Assembly (NCBI GenBank): GCA_965215025.1
Contig: CBDCCV010000001.1
Coordinates: 620,001-684,000 of the forward strand
DNA: 64,000 nucleotides
Direction of reading: 5' to 3'
Source of the DNA: CBDCCV01 sp965215025
Lineage (GTDB): Bacteria > Bacteroidota > Rhodothermia > Rhodothermales > Salinibacteraceae
In this document: positions 7,877 through 16,387 of the stretch, piece after piece
How positions within the stretch are numbered: the first letter of the stretch is position 1
Layout of the letters: each line of letters begins with the position of its first letter
Made by a program: the position numbers and the translations under genes
Notes under the pieces: model-generated
What the model was told of the DNA's origin: nothing
Seen by the model: the letters and a program-made list of their open reading frames with translations, nothing else
The model's database searches: none

Positions 7877-9787
7877 ATGGAAAACTGGACGCTGCGCAAG
7901 AAAATCCTGCTCGGCTACGGGCTGGTGCTCGCGTTCACGGCGCTGGTCTTAGCCCTCGCGTTCGTGACGGTGTGGAACCTCGGCAGCGCCTCCGGGGCGA
8001 TCTTGAGCGAGAACTACCGCTCCATCCTCGCGGCCGACAACATGACGGCCACGGTCGAGCGCCAGGACTCGGGCGTGCTCTTGTACCTCCTCGGCTACAA
8101 AGACGAAGGCCTGCGGCAGTTCCGCCAGAACCAGAGCACGTTCTCCGAGTGGCTCGGCCGCGCCGAGGACAACGTCACCATCGGCGGCGAGGAGCGGGTC
8201 CTGGCGCGCGTGGACTCGGCCTACGACGCCTACCTGGCCGAGTTCGGCCGCCTCGTCCGGCGCGACCCGCCCGTGCAGGCGGCGCCGGCCATCTACCGCG
8301 ACGAGATGCTGCCCGCTTTCCTAAGCGTGCGCGAGGCCACCACGGCGCTGCGCGACCTCAACCAGCAGACGATGTTCGCCGCCAGCGAGCGCGCCAAGGA
8401 CATGGCCGAGGGCGCGCTCTGGACCGTGGGCCTGGCCGGGCTGATCGCCCTCGGGGCCGGCCTCATCTTTAGCTTCCTGCTCTCGGAGCGGCTCGCGCGC
8501 CCGATCCGCGACCTGCAGCAGGCCGCGCAGCGCATCGCCCGAGGGAACTACGACGTCGCCGTGCCGGCGCGCTCCTCGGACGAGCTGGGCCGCCTCGGCG
8601 CGCAGTTCAACGACATGGCCGCCGAGCTGCGCCACTTCCGCGACCTCAACGTGGAGAAGATCGTGGGCGAGCAGCGCAAAAGCGAGGCCATCATCCAGAG
8701 CATCGACGACGGCCTCGTGGTCGTGGACGCGCACTTCGATGTCCTGGACATGAACCCGGCGGCCGAGCGCGCCCTCGGCGTCGAGCGCGCTTGGGCTGAG
8801 GGGCAGCCCTTTCTCAAAGTCGTCGGCAACGAGAACCTCCTCGACTACGTCAAGGAGACGGCCGCCTCGGGCCGCGCCCCTTCCATCGACGAGGCCGACA
8901 GCTTCCTCAGCGCCGAGGAGGGCGACGAGCCGCGCCACCACCAGGTGCTCGTCACGCCCGTGCACGCGCCTTCTTCCGGCGAGATGCTCGGCGTGATCCT
9001 GCTCCTGCGCGACGTCACGGAGCTTAAAGAGATGGACCGGCTCAAGAGCGAGTTCGTCGCCACGGCCTCGCACGAGCTGAAGACGCCGCTCACCTCCTTG
9101 AGCATGAGCCTGGGCCTTTTGGAAGAGCACGCGGAGGGCGCTTTCGAGGAGCGCGAGCGCGAGCTGCTCGGCGTGGCGCAAGAAGATGTGGAGCGCCTGC
9201 GCGCGCTCGTGAGCGACCTCCTGGACCTCTCGAAGATCGAGTCGGGCCGGCTGGAGCTGGAGCGCGAGGCCGTGGCCGTAGGATCGCTCTTCGAGGGCGC
9301 GGTGGAGAACTTCAGCGCGCGGGCCGAGGAGCGCTCCGTCGCCCTGCGCGCCGAGGTGCCCGAGGCTTTGCCCGCCGTAGAGGCCGACGCGAACAAGATC
9401 ACGTGGGTCTTGAACAACCTCCTCTCCAACGCGCTGCGCTACACCGACGCCGGCGGCACCATCCGCCTCCAGGCCCGGCGCTCCGGCGAGGCCGTGCACT
9501 GCACGGTCGAGGACGACGGCACCGGCATCCCCCACGCCTACCAGGCGAAGATTTTTGACAAGTTCGTGCAGGTGGACAGCGAGCGCTCGGTGGGCGGAAG
9601 CGGGCTGGGGCTGGCCATCTGCAAAGAGATCGTCGAGGCGCACAGCGGGCGCATCTGGGTGGAGTCGGAGCCGGGCCAGGGCGCCGCCTTCACCTTCACG
9701 CTGCCGGTGGCCTCGGAGGCGGCGGATGCGCAACAGTCCACGGACGGCGCCTACGCCGCCGACGAGCGCGCCCGCGACGAGAAGTAG
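7877..9787 (+). CDS. Membrane sensor histidine kinase (HAMP-PAS-HisKA-HATPase)
   Basis: A 636-residue inner-membrane kinase. Transmembrane helix 1 is at about 12-34 and helix 2 at about 178-202, bracketing a mostly helical periplasmic sensor. A HAMP domain follows (SERLARPIRDLQQAAQRIARGNYDV), then a PAS domain (IIQSIDDGLVVVDAHFDVLDMNPAAE). The HisKA H-box is FVATASHELKTPLTSL with the phospho-His at about 399. The catalytic domain has the N-box NNLLSNALRYT, G1 box VEDDGTGIP and G2 box GGSGLGLAICKEI. The order matches NtrY/PhoR-like kinases. It is divergent from two response regulators that have no other visible partner nearby. Confidence 0.95.
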   Translation: MENWTLRKKILLGYGLVLAFTALVLALAFVTVWNLGSASGAILSENYRSILAADNMTATVERQDSGVLLYLLGYKDEGLRQFRQNQSTFSEWLGRAEDNVTIGGEERVLARVDSAYDAYLAEFGRLVRRDPPVQAAPAIYRDEMLPAFLSVREATTALRDLNQQTMFAASERAKDMAEGALWTVGLAGLIALGAGLIFSFLLSERLARPIRDLQQAAQRIARGNYDVAVPARSSDELGRLGAQFNDMAAELRHFRDLNVEKIVGEQRKSEAIIQSIDDGLVVVDAHFDVLDMNPAAERALGVERAWAEGQPFLKVVGNENLLDYVKETAASGRAPSIDEADSFLSAEEGDEPRHHQVLVTPVHAPSSGEMLGVILLLRDVTELKEMDRLKSEFVATASHELKTPLTSLSMSLGLLEEHAEGAFEERERELLGVAQEDVERLRALVSDLLDLSKIESGRLELEREAVAVGSLFEGAVENFSARAEERSVALRAEVPEALPAVEADANKITWVLNNLLSNALRYTDAGGTIRLQARRSGEAVHCTVEDDGTGIPHAYQAKIFDKFVQVDSERSVGGSGLGLAICKEIVEAHSGRIWVESEPGQGAAFTFTLPVASEAADAQQSTDGAYAADERARDEK

Positions 9788-9811
9788 CACCCGAGCGGCA
9801 GCCCCTGCCCG

Positions 9812-10777
9812 CTAACCTGCCCCCTCCAGAAACGCCGCCGCCCGCCGCTCCGACCAGTATTCGCCCCCGTTCCTGAACGCCACGAAGCCGACGTGCCCGC
9901 CCGTCTCGGGCACTTCGAGGAAGAAGTGCCTGCTCGCCCGTGCCTCCTCAAATGGGTAACACGGCGGCGCCAGGAACGGATCGTCAGCGGCGTTGACCAA
10001 GAGCGTGGGCACGCGGACGCGCGGCAGAAACGGACGGCTGCTGCTTTGGGCGTAGTAGTCCTCGGCGTCTGCGAAGCCGTGTAGCGGCGCCGTGTAGCGG
10101 TCGTCGAAGTCGCGGATGGTGCGGAGGCGCCCGTAGCCGTCGAGGCTGACCGCTTCGGGGTGCGCCTCGGCCTTGAGGCGGATGGTCCGGCGCAGCGAGC
10201 GGAGGAAGTGCCACGAGTAGTGCCGGTTCGTCCAGCGCGAGAGGGCGGCGGCGCTGGAGGCGAGGTCGCACGGCACGGAGAACGCCACGGCCGCGCGGAG
10301 GCGCGCGTCGGCCTCCGCGCCGCGCTCGCCCAGCCACTTGAGCATGAGGTTGCCGCCAAGGCTGAAGCCGAGGAGCGCCGCCTCGCGGTAGCTTCCCGCA
10401 GCAAAGGCATGTCTCACCACAGCGCCGAGGTCTTTGGTGAGGCCGCTGTGGTAGGCGCCGGGCAGGCGGTTGGGCGAGCCGCTGCGCCCGCGCAGGTTCC
10501 ACGCCAGGGCGTCCCAGCCGCGCCGGTTCATCGCCCGCGCCATCCCGCGGATGTACGCCGCCCCTGTGCTTCCTTCGAGGCCGTGCGTAAGGACGGCCAC
10601 GCGCCCGGAGCCGATGCGCGACCAGTCCAGGTCCAGGAAGTCGCCGTCGGCCGTCTCGATCCGCTCGCGCTCGTAGCGGATGCCGCGCACGCGGCGGAAG
10701 AAGCGCGGAAAGAGCGTGTGCAGGTGCCCGCTGCGCAAAAAGAACGGCGCCTCGTAGCCTGATGAAATAAGCGGCAT
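9812..10777 (-). CDS. YheT-family alpha/beta hydrolase
   Basis: A 321-residue alpha/beta hydrolase starting at MPLISSGYEAPFFLRSGHLHT (ATG complementary to 10775-10777); the frame is open further upstream but lies over another gene there. Visible triad parts are the nucleophile elbow LLGFSLGGNLMLKWLGE, the acid loop NAADDPFLAP and the His loop ETGGHVGFV. The early HLHTLFPRFFR segment and NLRGRSGSPN are typical of the YheT/ABHD1-3 group of esterases. Substrate unknown. It ends 24 bases from the convergent kinase gene with no clear terminator between. Confidence 0.9.
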   Translation of the reverse strand: MPLISSGYEAPFFLRSGHLHTLFPRFFRRVRGIRYERERIETADGDFLDLDWSRIGSGRVAVLTHGLEGSTGAAYIRGMARAMNRRGWDALAWNLRGRSGSPNRLPGAYHSGLTKDLGAVVRHAFAAGSYREAALLGFSLGGNLMLKWLGERGAEADARLRAAVAFSVPCDLASSAAALSRWTNRHYSWHFLRSLRRTIRLKAEAHPEAVSLDGYGRLRTIRDFDDRYTAPLHGFADAEDYYAQSSSRPFLPRVRVPTLLVNAADDPFLAPPCYPFEEARASRHFFLEVPETGGHVGFVAFRNGGEYWSERRAAAFLEGAG

Positions 10778-10903
10778 GGGCGGGGCGGCTGATGAGCACC
10801 TCGCCCTTTCAAATGCCGAGGCCGCGCGCCCAGGTCCCGGAGCCGCGCGCCGCGCCGCGCGTAACGCTTCCTCAAGTATCCCCAAAACGTCCGCCCCGCC
10901 GCG

Positions 10904-11233
10904 ATGCCCGCCCCGCCCGACGCGCTCCGCCCGCTCCTCGCCGACCTCAGCGCCGCCCTCACCGACCTCTACGGCGAGCGCCTCACGCGGCTCGTCCTCT
11001 ACGGCTCGCACGCGCGCGGCGAGGCGCACGACGAATCGGACGTGGACGTGCTCGTCGTGCTCCAGGGCGAGGTCCGTCCCGCCCGTGAGATCCGGCGGAT
11101 GGGATGGATTCGCACGGAGATCAGCCTTGCGCACGAAACCACCGTTTCTGTTCTCCCGGTGTCGGAAAACGACTTCCGCGTCAAAGACAAAATCTGGCTC
11201 AGCAATGCGCGAAGGGAGGGTATGACGCTATGA
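10904..11233 (+). CDS. MNT-type minimal nucleotidyltransferase (MntA-like antitoxin candidate)
   Basis: A 109-residue pol-beta-superfamily minimal nucleotidyltransferase. The active-site pattern is complete: YGSHARGEAHDESDVDVLVV gives GSxxRG followed by DxD. In HEPN-MNT modules such proteins transfer AMP to, and so silence, the partner HEPN RNase. The partner is the next gene, which overlaps by four bases (ATGA at 11230-11233). It is divergent from the YheT gene. Confidence 0.88.
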   Translation: MPAPPDALRPLLADLSAALTDLYGERLTRLVLYGSHARGEAHDESDVDVLVVLQGEVRPAREIRRMGWIRTEISLAHETTVSVLPVSENDFRVKDKIWLSNARREGMTL

Positions 11234-11601
11234 GCGTACAGAACGCCCTGCGCCGCGCCCAGCGCTACCTCAAGACGGCCGCCCTTCTTCTCGAAGAGGG
11301 CGACTACGAATCGAGCGTTTCGCGCGCGTACTACGCCATGTTCTACCTCGTGCGCGAACTGCTCCGGCAGAAGGGCATCGAACCGAGCACGCACAGCGGC
11401 ACGCTCAACCAGTTCGGCCTGCACTTCGTCAAAACGGGCATCCTGCCGGCGCGCTTGAGCAAAACGTTCGGCGACGCGCAGGAACTGCGGCAGTTCGCCG
11501 AGTACGCCGAGGAGCGCGTGATCTCAGAGGACGACGCGGCGGCGGTGCTCCGCGAGGCCCGCGCTTTTGTGGAAGAAACAGCGCCGCTGCTCGCCGCCTG
11601 A
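11230..11601 (+). CDS. HEPN domain protein (UPF0332-like, toxin candidate of HEPN-MNT pair)
   Basis: A 123-residue helical protein beginning MSVQNALRRAQRYLKTAALL. The start at 11230 is chosen because it gives the four-base overlap with the MNT gene; the frame extends upstream inside that gene. The conserved segment YESSVSRAYYAMFYLVREL matches the HEPN helix that carries the RX4-6H RNase motif, but a Tyr stands where the His is expected, as in the UPF0332 subgroup. Translational coupling to the MNT gene supports a toxin-antitoxin function, but activity cannot be assumed. Confidence 0.85.
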   Translation: MSVQNALRRAQRYLKTAALLLEEGDYESSVSRAYYAMFYLVRELLRQKGIEPSTHSGTLNQFGLHFVKTGILPARLSKTFGDAQELRQFAEYAEERVISEDDAAAVLREARAFVEETAPLLAA

Positions 11602-11788
11602 GCGCCCAGGACGCCGCCGACCCCAACGCGCCCCAACGCTTCCTCCGCGCTCAGCTCGAAGCGTAAGCCGGAAATCCGTCATCCCCACGTGCACGGAACA
11701 TCCCCACCCGCCGGCGGAGAGAGCGAGTGCCCCACCGCAGGCCACGCCGCCAACGCGCCCCCTTCTCCCACGCCCCCTTTCTCAAACC
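11602..11788. other. Intergenic region before arsA-like gene
   Basis: These 187 bases have no stop codon in the ArsA reading frame but contain no family sequence and are Pro/Arg-rich when translated, so I treat them as non-coding leader. No hairpin or operator stands out. Confidence 0.4.
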
Positions 11789-12964
11789 ATGAGCCAAACG
11801 CGCGTCCTCCTCTTCACCGGCAAGGGCGGCGTGGGGAAGACGACGTGCGCGGCGGCCACGGCGCTCCTGGCCGCGCAGACGGGCCGCCGCACGCTCGTCC
11901 TCTCCTCCGATCCCGCCCACTCGCTCGCCGACGCCTTGGACCGGCCCCTCGGCCCCGAGCCGGAGGAGGTGGCGCCGAACCTCTTCGCGCAGGAGATCGA
12001 CCTCTACTACTCCATGCGGAAGTACTGGGGCAACATGCGCGCTTTGATGCTCACCGTCTTCCGCTGGCAGGGGATCGACCGCGTGGCCTCGGAAGAACTC
12101 GCCGCCCTCCCCGGCATGAACGAAGGCTCGGTCCTCCTATGGCTCGAGCAGTTCTACGCCTCGGGGGACTACGACCTCATCGTGGTGGACAGCGCGCCCA
12201 CGGGCGAGACCTTGACGCTCCTCACGCTGCCGCAGGCCACGCAGTGGTGGCTCTCCAAAGCGTTCCCCTTTCAGAAGACGGCGGTAAAAACCCTCGGCTT
12301 CGGCGTGCGGAAGACGACGGGCATCCCGCTGGACAAGGGCTACGACGAGTTGGAGAAGATCTTCGGCAAGCTCGAAACGATTCAGGCGGTGCTGGCCGAT
12401 CCGAAAAAGACCTCTGTGCGCCTGGTGATGAATCCGGAGAAGATGGTGATCCAGGAGGCGCGGCGGGCCTACACGTACCTGCAGCTCTACGGCTACGGCG
12501 TGGACGGCGTCGTGGTCAACCGCATCCTGCCGGAAGAGGAGATGGGCACGGCGCTCGAAAAGTACGTCGCCGCTCAAAAGCGCTACCTCGGCGAGATCAA
12601 GAACTCATTCGCCCCGCTCCCGATCCTGCGCGTGGGGCACCTCGGCGAGGAGGCGTTCGGCCTCGACCTTTTGGAAAAGATCGGCGAACGGATGTACGCG
12701 GGCGGGCGCGACCCCGCCGCCGTCTTCTACGACGAGCCGACGTACCGCGTAGAGGAAGAAGGCGCCGGCTACGCCATCCGCATCCGCCTCCCCTTTGCCG
12801 AGGCGGAAGACGTGGAGGCGCGGCAGTTCGGCGACGAGCTGGTGGTGCAGGTGGGCGGCCAGCGGCGAAACTATGCGTTGCCAAAGTTTCTGAGCTATTA
12901 TACCTTGGCATCGAGCCGGCTGGAGGACGGCTGGCTCTGCCTGCGCTTCGCGCCGTCCGGCTGA
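11789..12964 (+). CDS. ArsA/GET3-family ATPase with HSP20-like C-terminal domain
   Basis: A 391-residue P-loop ATPase starting MSQTRVLLFTGKGGVGKTTCAAA, with the deviant Walker A motif of the ArsA/MinD class. Switch I/II signatures follow (LVLSSDPAHSLADAL; LIVVDSAPTGETLTLL). There is one ATPase domain, not the doubled one of arsenic-pump ArsA. The last ~75 residues (YRVEEEGAGYAIRIRLPFAE ... VQVGGQRRNYALPKFLSYY) form a beta-rich HSP20-like tail, as in ArsA proteins of Chlorobi and relatives. No arsB, arsC or arsR is nearby, so arsenite export is not supported; a chaperone or cofactor-linked role is possible. Confidence 0.9.
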   Translation: MSQTRVLLFTGKGGVGKTTCAAATALLAAQTGRRTLVLSSDPAHSLADALDRPLGPEPEEVAPNLFAQEIDLYYSMRKYWGNMRALMLTVFRWQGIDRVASEELAALPGMNEGSVLLWLEQFYASGDYDLIVVDSAPTGETLTLLTLPQATQWWLSKAFPFQKTAVKTLGFGVRKTTGIPLDKGYDELEKIFGKLETIQAVLADPKKTSVRLVMNPEKMVIQEARRAYTYLQLYGYGVDGVVVNRILPEEEMGTALEKYVAAQKRYLGEIKNSFAPLPILRVGHLGEEAFGLDLLEKIGERMYAGGRDPAAVFYDEPTYRVEEEGAGYAIRIRLPFAEAEDVEARQFGDELVVQVGGQRRNYALPKFLSYYTLASSRLEDGWLCLRFAPSG

Positions 12965-12997
12965 GGCCGGAGCGGCGAACCGATGAGGCGAAGAGCG

Positions 12998-13082
12998 GAT
13001 GAAACGACGAGGCATCTCCTTACACCGTAAGCGCTTCGACACGCGGTCGCCTCCGTTCCTCGTCTCTTCCGTTCCTCGTTTC
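12998..13082. repeat. Iterated-word imperfect palindrome between arsA and HMGR
   Basis: The left part (12998-13012) reads GATGAAACGACGAGG; the right part (13054-13082) iterates GTTCCTCGT twice (CGTTCCTCGTCTCTTCCGTT...). The words are reverse complements of each other with differences. The same words occur at 27692-27755 and 49940-50036. Confidence 0.5.
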
Positions 13083-13127
13083 AAAACCCACTTCTCACCC
13101 CCTCCCACTTTCCCAAAGACCCCGCCC

Positions 13128-14672
13128 ATGTTCGTCCCCAGTATGCTCCTTAAGCAGCTTTACACGTTCGGCAGCCTGGAGAACACGGGCGAGGGCGTGC
13201 GCTTCGCCATCAAAAACCGGCTCTCGGACGCGGAGGTGACCGAGCTGCTGGGCGTGAAGATCAACGGCGAGGACGTGCCGCCGGAGCGCCTGCGCCTGCG
13301 CCTCGACGACGGCTCAATGGTAGCGGCGGGCGAGATCTCCAAGCAGCAGCCCGTGCGCTTCCCGCTCAGGCAGATGCTGAGCGTCCACGCCCAGGGGCGC
13401 GAGCTGGACCTGGGCAAGCACGAGATCTCCATCGCCTTCCGGAGCACGCCCTTTGGGAAGCTCAGCTTTACGGTGGAGGACTCGATCCGCGAGGACGGCG
13501 AGGACCGCGTGCGCATCCCGCGCGACCGCGAGGACGACTACTCCGAGGAGATCATCCGCGAGCGCCAGCGCTTTGTGGAGGAGTTCACCGGCAAGAAGCT
13601 GGAGCACACCACCAACTACTCCTTCGACCCGCACACCACGCAGGGCAACGCCGAGCACTTCACGGGCGTGGCGCAGGTGCCGCTCGGCTTCGCCGGGCCG
13701 ATTCAGATTAACGGCGAGCACGCTAAAGGAGAGTTCTTGGTGCCGTTGGCCACGAGCGAGGGGACGCTCATCGCCTCGTACAACCGCGGGATCAAGGTCT
13801 TGAACGCGGCCGGCGGCGCCCTGTGCACGGTCGTGGGCGATTGTATGCAGCGCGCGCCCGTGTTCGTCTTCGAGAACGCCCGCGACGCGCGCGACTTCAA
13901 GGACTGGATCGAGGAGCACATCGAGGACATCCGCCGCGAGGCCGAGGCCACCACCTCCGTGGGCAAGCTGCAGTACATCGACCCGTACCTCTCGAACCGC
14001 TTCGTCTACCTGCGCTTCAACTACTCCACGGGCGACGCCGCCGGGCAGAACATGGTCGGCCGCGCCACCTTTGCCGCCTGCGGGTGGATCCTCGACCATT
14101 ACAAGGAGGTCGTGAAGCACTTCTTCTTGGAGTCGAACTTCGCTACGGACAAGAAGGCCTCGCAGATCAACATCATGCGCACGCGCGGCAAGCGCGTCAC
14201 CGCCGAGGCGACGATCCCGCGCGACGTCCTCATCCAGCTGATGCGCGTCGAGCCGGAGACGTTGAACTACCACATGGGCGTGGCCACGGTGGGCGCCTTC
14301 CTCTCGGGCGCGAACAACAACGGCGCGCACTCGCCCAACGCCATCACGGCCATGTTCATCGCCACCGGGCAGGACGTGGCGAACGTCTCCGAGTCCTCAG
14401 CCGGCATCATCTACACCGAACTCACCGAAGAAGGCGACCTCTACCTCTCGCTCACGATCCCCTCGCTGATCGTGGCGACGTACGGCGGCGGCACGAGCCT
14501 GGCCACGCAGCGCGAGTGCCTCGAGGTGATGGACTGCTATGGCAAAGGGAAGGTGCGCAAGCTGGCCGAGATCATCGCCGGTGTGGCGCTGGCTGGGGAG
14601 ATCTCGCTCGGCTCGGCCATCTCGTCGTCGGACTGGGTGTCGAGTCACGAGAGCTACGGCCGCAACCGCTGA
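13128..14672 (+). CDS. Hydroxymethylglutaryl-CoA reductase (class I-like) with N-terminal extension
   Basis: A 514-residue enzyme reducing HMG-CoA to mevalonate, the committed step of the mevalonate route to isoprenoids. The catalytic part (about 130-514) shows VPLGFAGPI, the catalytic Glu in ATSEGTLIAS, GDAAGQNM, the catalytic Lys in ATDKKASQIN, the catalytic Asp in IATGQDVANV and the near-terminal His in VSSHESYGRNR. The first ~120 residues (MFVPSMLLKQLYTFGSLENT...) form a separate, beta-rich looking domain without membrane helices that I cannot assign. I start at 13128 because upstream in-frame sequence belongs to the intergenic repeat. No other mevalonate gene is visible in the window. 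Confidence 0.93.
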   Translation: MFVPSMLLKQLYTFGSLENTGEGVRFAIKNRLSDAEVTELLGVKINGEDVPPERLRLRLDDGSMVAAGEISKQQPVRFPLRQMLSVHAQGRELDLGKHEISIAFRSTPFGKLSFTVEDSIREDGEDRVRIPRDREDDYSEEIIRERQRFVEEFTGKKLEHTTNYSFDPHTTQGNAEHFTGVAQVPLGFAGPIQINGEHAKGEFLVPLATSEGTLIASYNRGIKVLNAAGGALCTVVGDCMQRAPVFVFENARDARDFKDWIEEHIEDIRREAEATTSVGKLQYIDPYLSNRFVYLRFNYSTGDAAGQNMVGRATFAACGWILDHYKEVVKHFFLESNFATDKKASQINIMRTRGKRVTAEATIPRDVLIQLMRVEPETLNYHMGVATVGAFLSGANNNGAHSPNAITAMFIATGQDVANVSESSAGIIYTELTEEGDLYLSLTIPSLIVATYGGGTSLATQRECLEVMDCYGKGKVRKLAEIIAGVALAGEISLGSAISSSDWVSSHESYGRNR

Positions 14673-14690
14673 GCGCCCAAGACGGAAGGT

Positions 14691-15476
14691 TCAACGCGAA
14701 GCGCTCAGCTCGGGGGCGCTCGGCCTCCCGGCGCGGCGCGCGGGCCGCTGCTCGGCGCGCGGCCTGCTGCTCGGCGCATCGAAGCGCACGTGCACGCTCT
14801 GGAGCAGGCCGCCCGCGTAGTGGAGCAGGGCGTAGATGAAGACGATGACGCCCGCCATCTCCATCGCCTCTTCTACCGAATAGAGCATGGCGTGCGTGAA
14901 GGTGTCCTCGCCAAAAGCCGCCACGTGCCGCGCCGCCGCCAGCTCCATCCCGAGGGCGCCGCCCACGTACAGCCCGCCCGCCGCCAGGAACAGCGCCCGG
15001 TAGCGCGGGCGCAGCGCCAAAAGGAAGCGCACGTACGAGGCGGCCACCGCCAGCGCCAGCAGCCCAAACGACACCACCCAGGCGTAGTGGCGCGCCGCCC
15101 CCTCCAGTCCGAAAAGGCGCGCCGTGACGCCACCGACGAACTCGTGCACGCGCAGCAGCTCATCAGCGCAGAGGTAGGCGAAGATGCCCGCCAGCGCCAG
15201 CCAGTGCCGCCTGTAACGTCTCCCCGTGGACGCCTTGGCGATGAGGCCGAGCAGCGCGGCGGCCAGGAGCAGCATAAGCCCGGAGAAGTACGCCGGGAAG
15301 TTGTCCTCACCGTTGAGGTCGAACTTGCGGATAAAAACGAAGCCCTCCATGTACCCGAGGTGGTACCGCAGCACCTGCACCGCCACGTTGGCCGCGATGA
15401 GCAGGCCGGCGGCAAGCGCTAGCGCTTTCGTAATCGTTGCAGGGGCAAGGGTGATGCTTACGCGTTTCTTCGTCAT
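14691..15476 (-). CDS. Multi-pass membrane protein of unknown function
   Basis: A 261-residue protein from MTKKRVSITLAPATITKALA (ATG complementary to 15474-15476). About seven hydrophobic helices can be seen, beginning LALAAGLLIAANVAVQVL and ending MAGVIVFIYALLHYAGGLL. Conserved-looking acidic and His residues sit near the helices (DELLRVHEFVGG; SVEEAMEMAG). The C-terminus is a basic, Pro-rich tail. It is convergent with HMGR, with 18 bases between. I do not recognise the family. Confidence 0.75.
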   Translation of the reverse strand: MTKKRVSITLAPATITKALALAAGLLIAANVAVQVLRYHLGYMEGFVFIRKFDLNGEDNFPAYFSGLMLLLAAALLGLIAKASTGRRYRRHWLALAGIFAYLCADELLRVHEFVGGVTARLFGLEGAARHYAWVVSFGLLALAVAASYVRFLLALRPRYRALFLAAGGLYVGGALGMELAAARHVAAFGEDTFTHAMLYSVEEAMEMAGVIVFIYALLHYAGGLLQSVHVRFDAPSSRPRAEQRPARRAGRPSAPELSASR

Positions 15477-15713
15477 CCGCACAGGTTTAACCGAATAGGC
15501 AGGGCGCTTTGTTAATGGTATGGTAACATAGCCTGCGCCCCACAGCACAACAATGAGCCAGCGATAAGCCCCGTTCTGAGCATCACGAGCGAACGAGCGA
15601 ACAACAGAAACCATTGGCGCATCGGCGCTGCGCCGTTTCTCCATCGGACGGCGTGCCGCCCCCGTGCGCCTCGGCGGCGCCTCCGTCGAATCTGCGCGGA
15701 AGAGGGGCGCCCG

Positions 15714-16280
15714 TCAAACCTTCCCTTTCGAGGCGCCGCTCACGAGCGCCGCGCCGATGAGGTGCGCCACGCGCAACGGCTCGGGCAGGCGCGCCTTGCC
15801 CAGCGTGGCGCGGACGAGGCCCTTCGCCTCGGCCACCTCGATGCCGGCTGAGGCGATGTAGAGGCCGGGCGCGGCGCGGCGAGCGGGTGGGGTGCGTTCC
15901 AAGATGGGCAGGCGCTCAGCCAAACCGGCAGAGCGAAGCGCGTGTGCGAGCCGCTCGGTCGAGGTTTCGTGGCGCGTGGCCGCCAGAACGGGCGTCTCCA
16001 GCTTTGCGGCCAGCGCGCGCAGGTCGATGAGGCCCAGCCCGGCAATGGTGATGCCGCCCAGGACCACAGCCTGGAGCGCCGCGTGCCAGCGCTGCCCGCC
16101 GATCCACGCGGCCAGGTAATCGGTGGCGCCGGCGCCGTCCACGGGAAACGCGCCTACGGCCACGCCCTCGACCAGCGTGGCGCCCTCCATCATCACGCCC
16201 ACGAGCGGCACGTCTGCGGCTTGGCTTTTCTCAAAAGGCGCGTCGTCGATGCCCAGGACGTGGGGGCGGAAGCGTTGCAT
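15714..16280 (-). CDS. DUF99 (UPF0215) family protein
   Basis: A 188-residue protein matching the DUF99 pattern: an early VLGIDDAPF, then VGVMMEGATLVEGVAVG, then a mid-protein VVLGGITIAGLGLIDL. The family is thought to share the RNase H-like fold of endonuclease V, and the Asp pair near the N-terminus fits a metal site. It is best known from archaea and a minority of bacteria. No function is proven. It stands alone and is divergent from the exporter at 16388. Confidence 0.75.
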   Translation of the reverse strand: MQRFRPHVLGIDDAPFEKSQAADVPLVGVMMEGATLVEGVAVGAFPVDGAGATDYLAAWIGGQRWHAALQAVVLGGITIAGLGLIDLRALAAKLETPVLAATRHETSTERLAHALRSAGLAERLPILERTPPARRAAPGLYIASAGIEVAEAKGLVRATLGKARLPEPLRVAHLIGAALVSGASKGKV

Positions 16281-16387
16281 CTCTTCTCCCTGCTGATCTT
16301 TATTCTTGTGCGCTGCGGAGCGTTGTGCTGCTTGCGGCGTTTAGCGCGCGCCTCGCCCGTGCCCTACCCTCCCGCCCCCGCGCCGCC

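Noticed and set aside
11789..12964. Arsenic-resistance operon
   Set aside because: No arsB, arsC, arsD or arsR neighbour; the ATPase has one domain only.
13314..14330. Minus-strand frame opposite HMG-CoA reductase
   Set aside because: Shadow of a gene with all catalytic residues in place.
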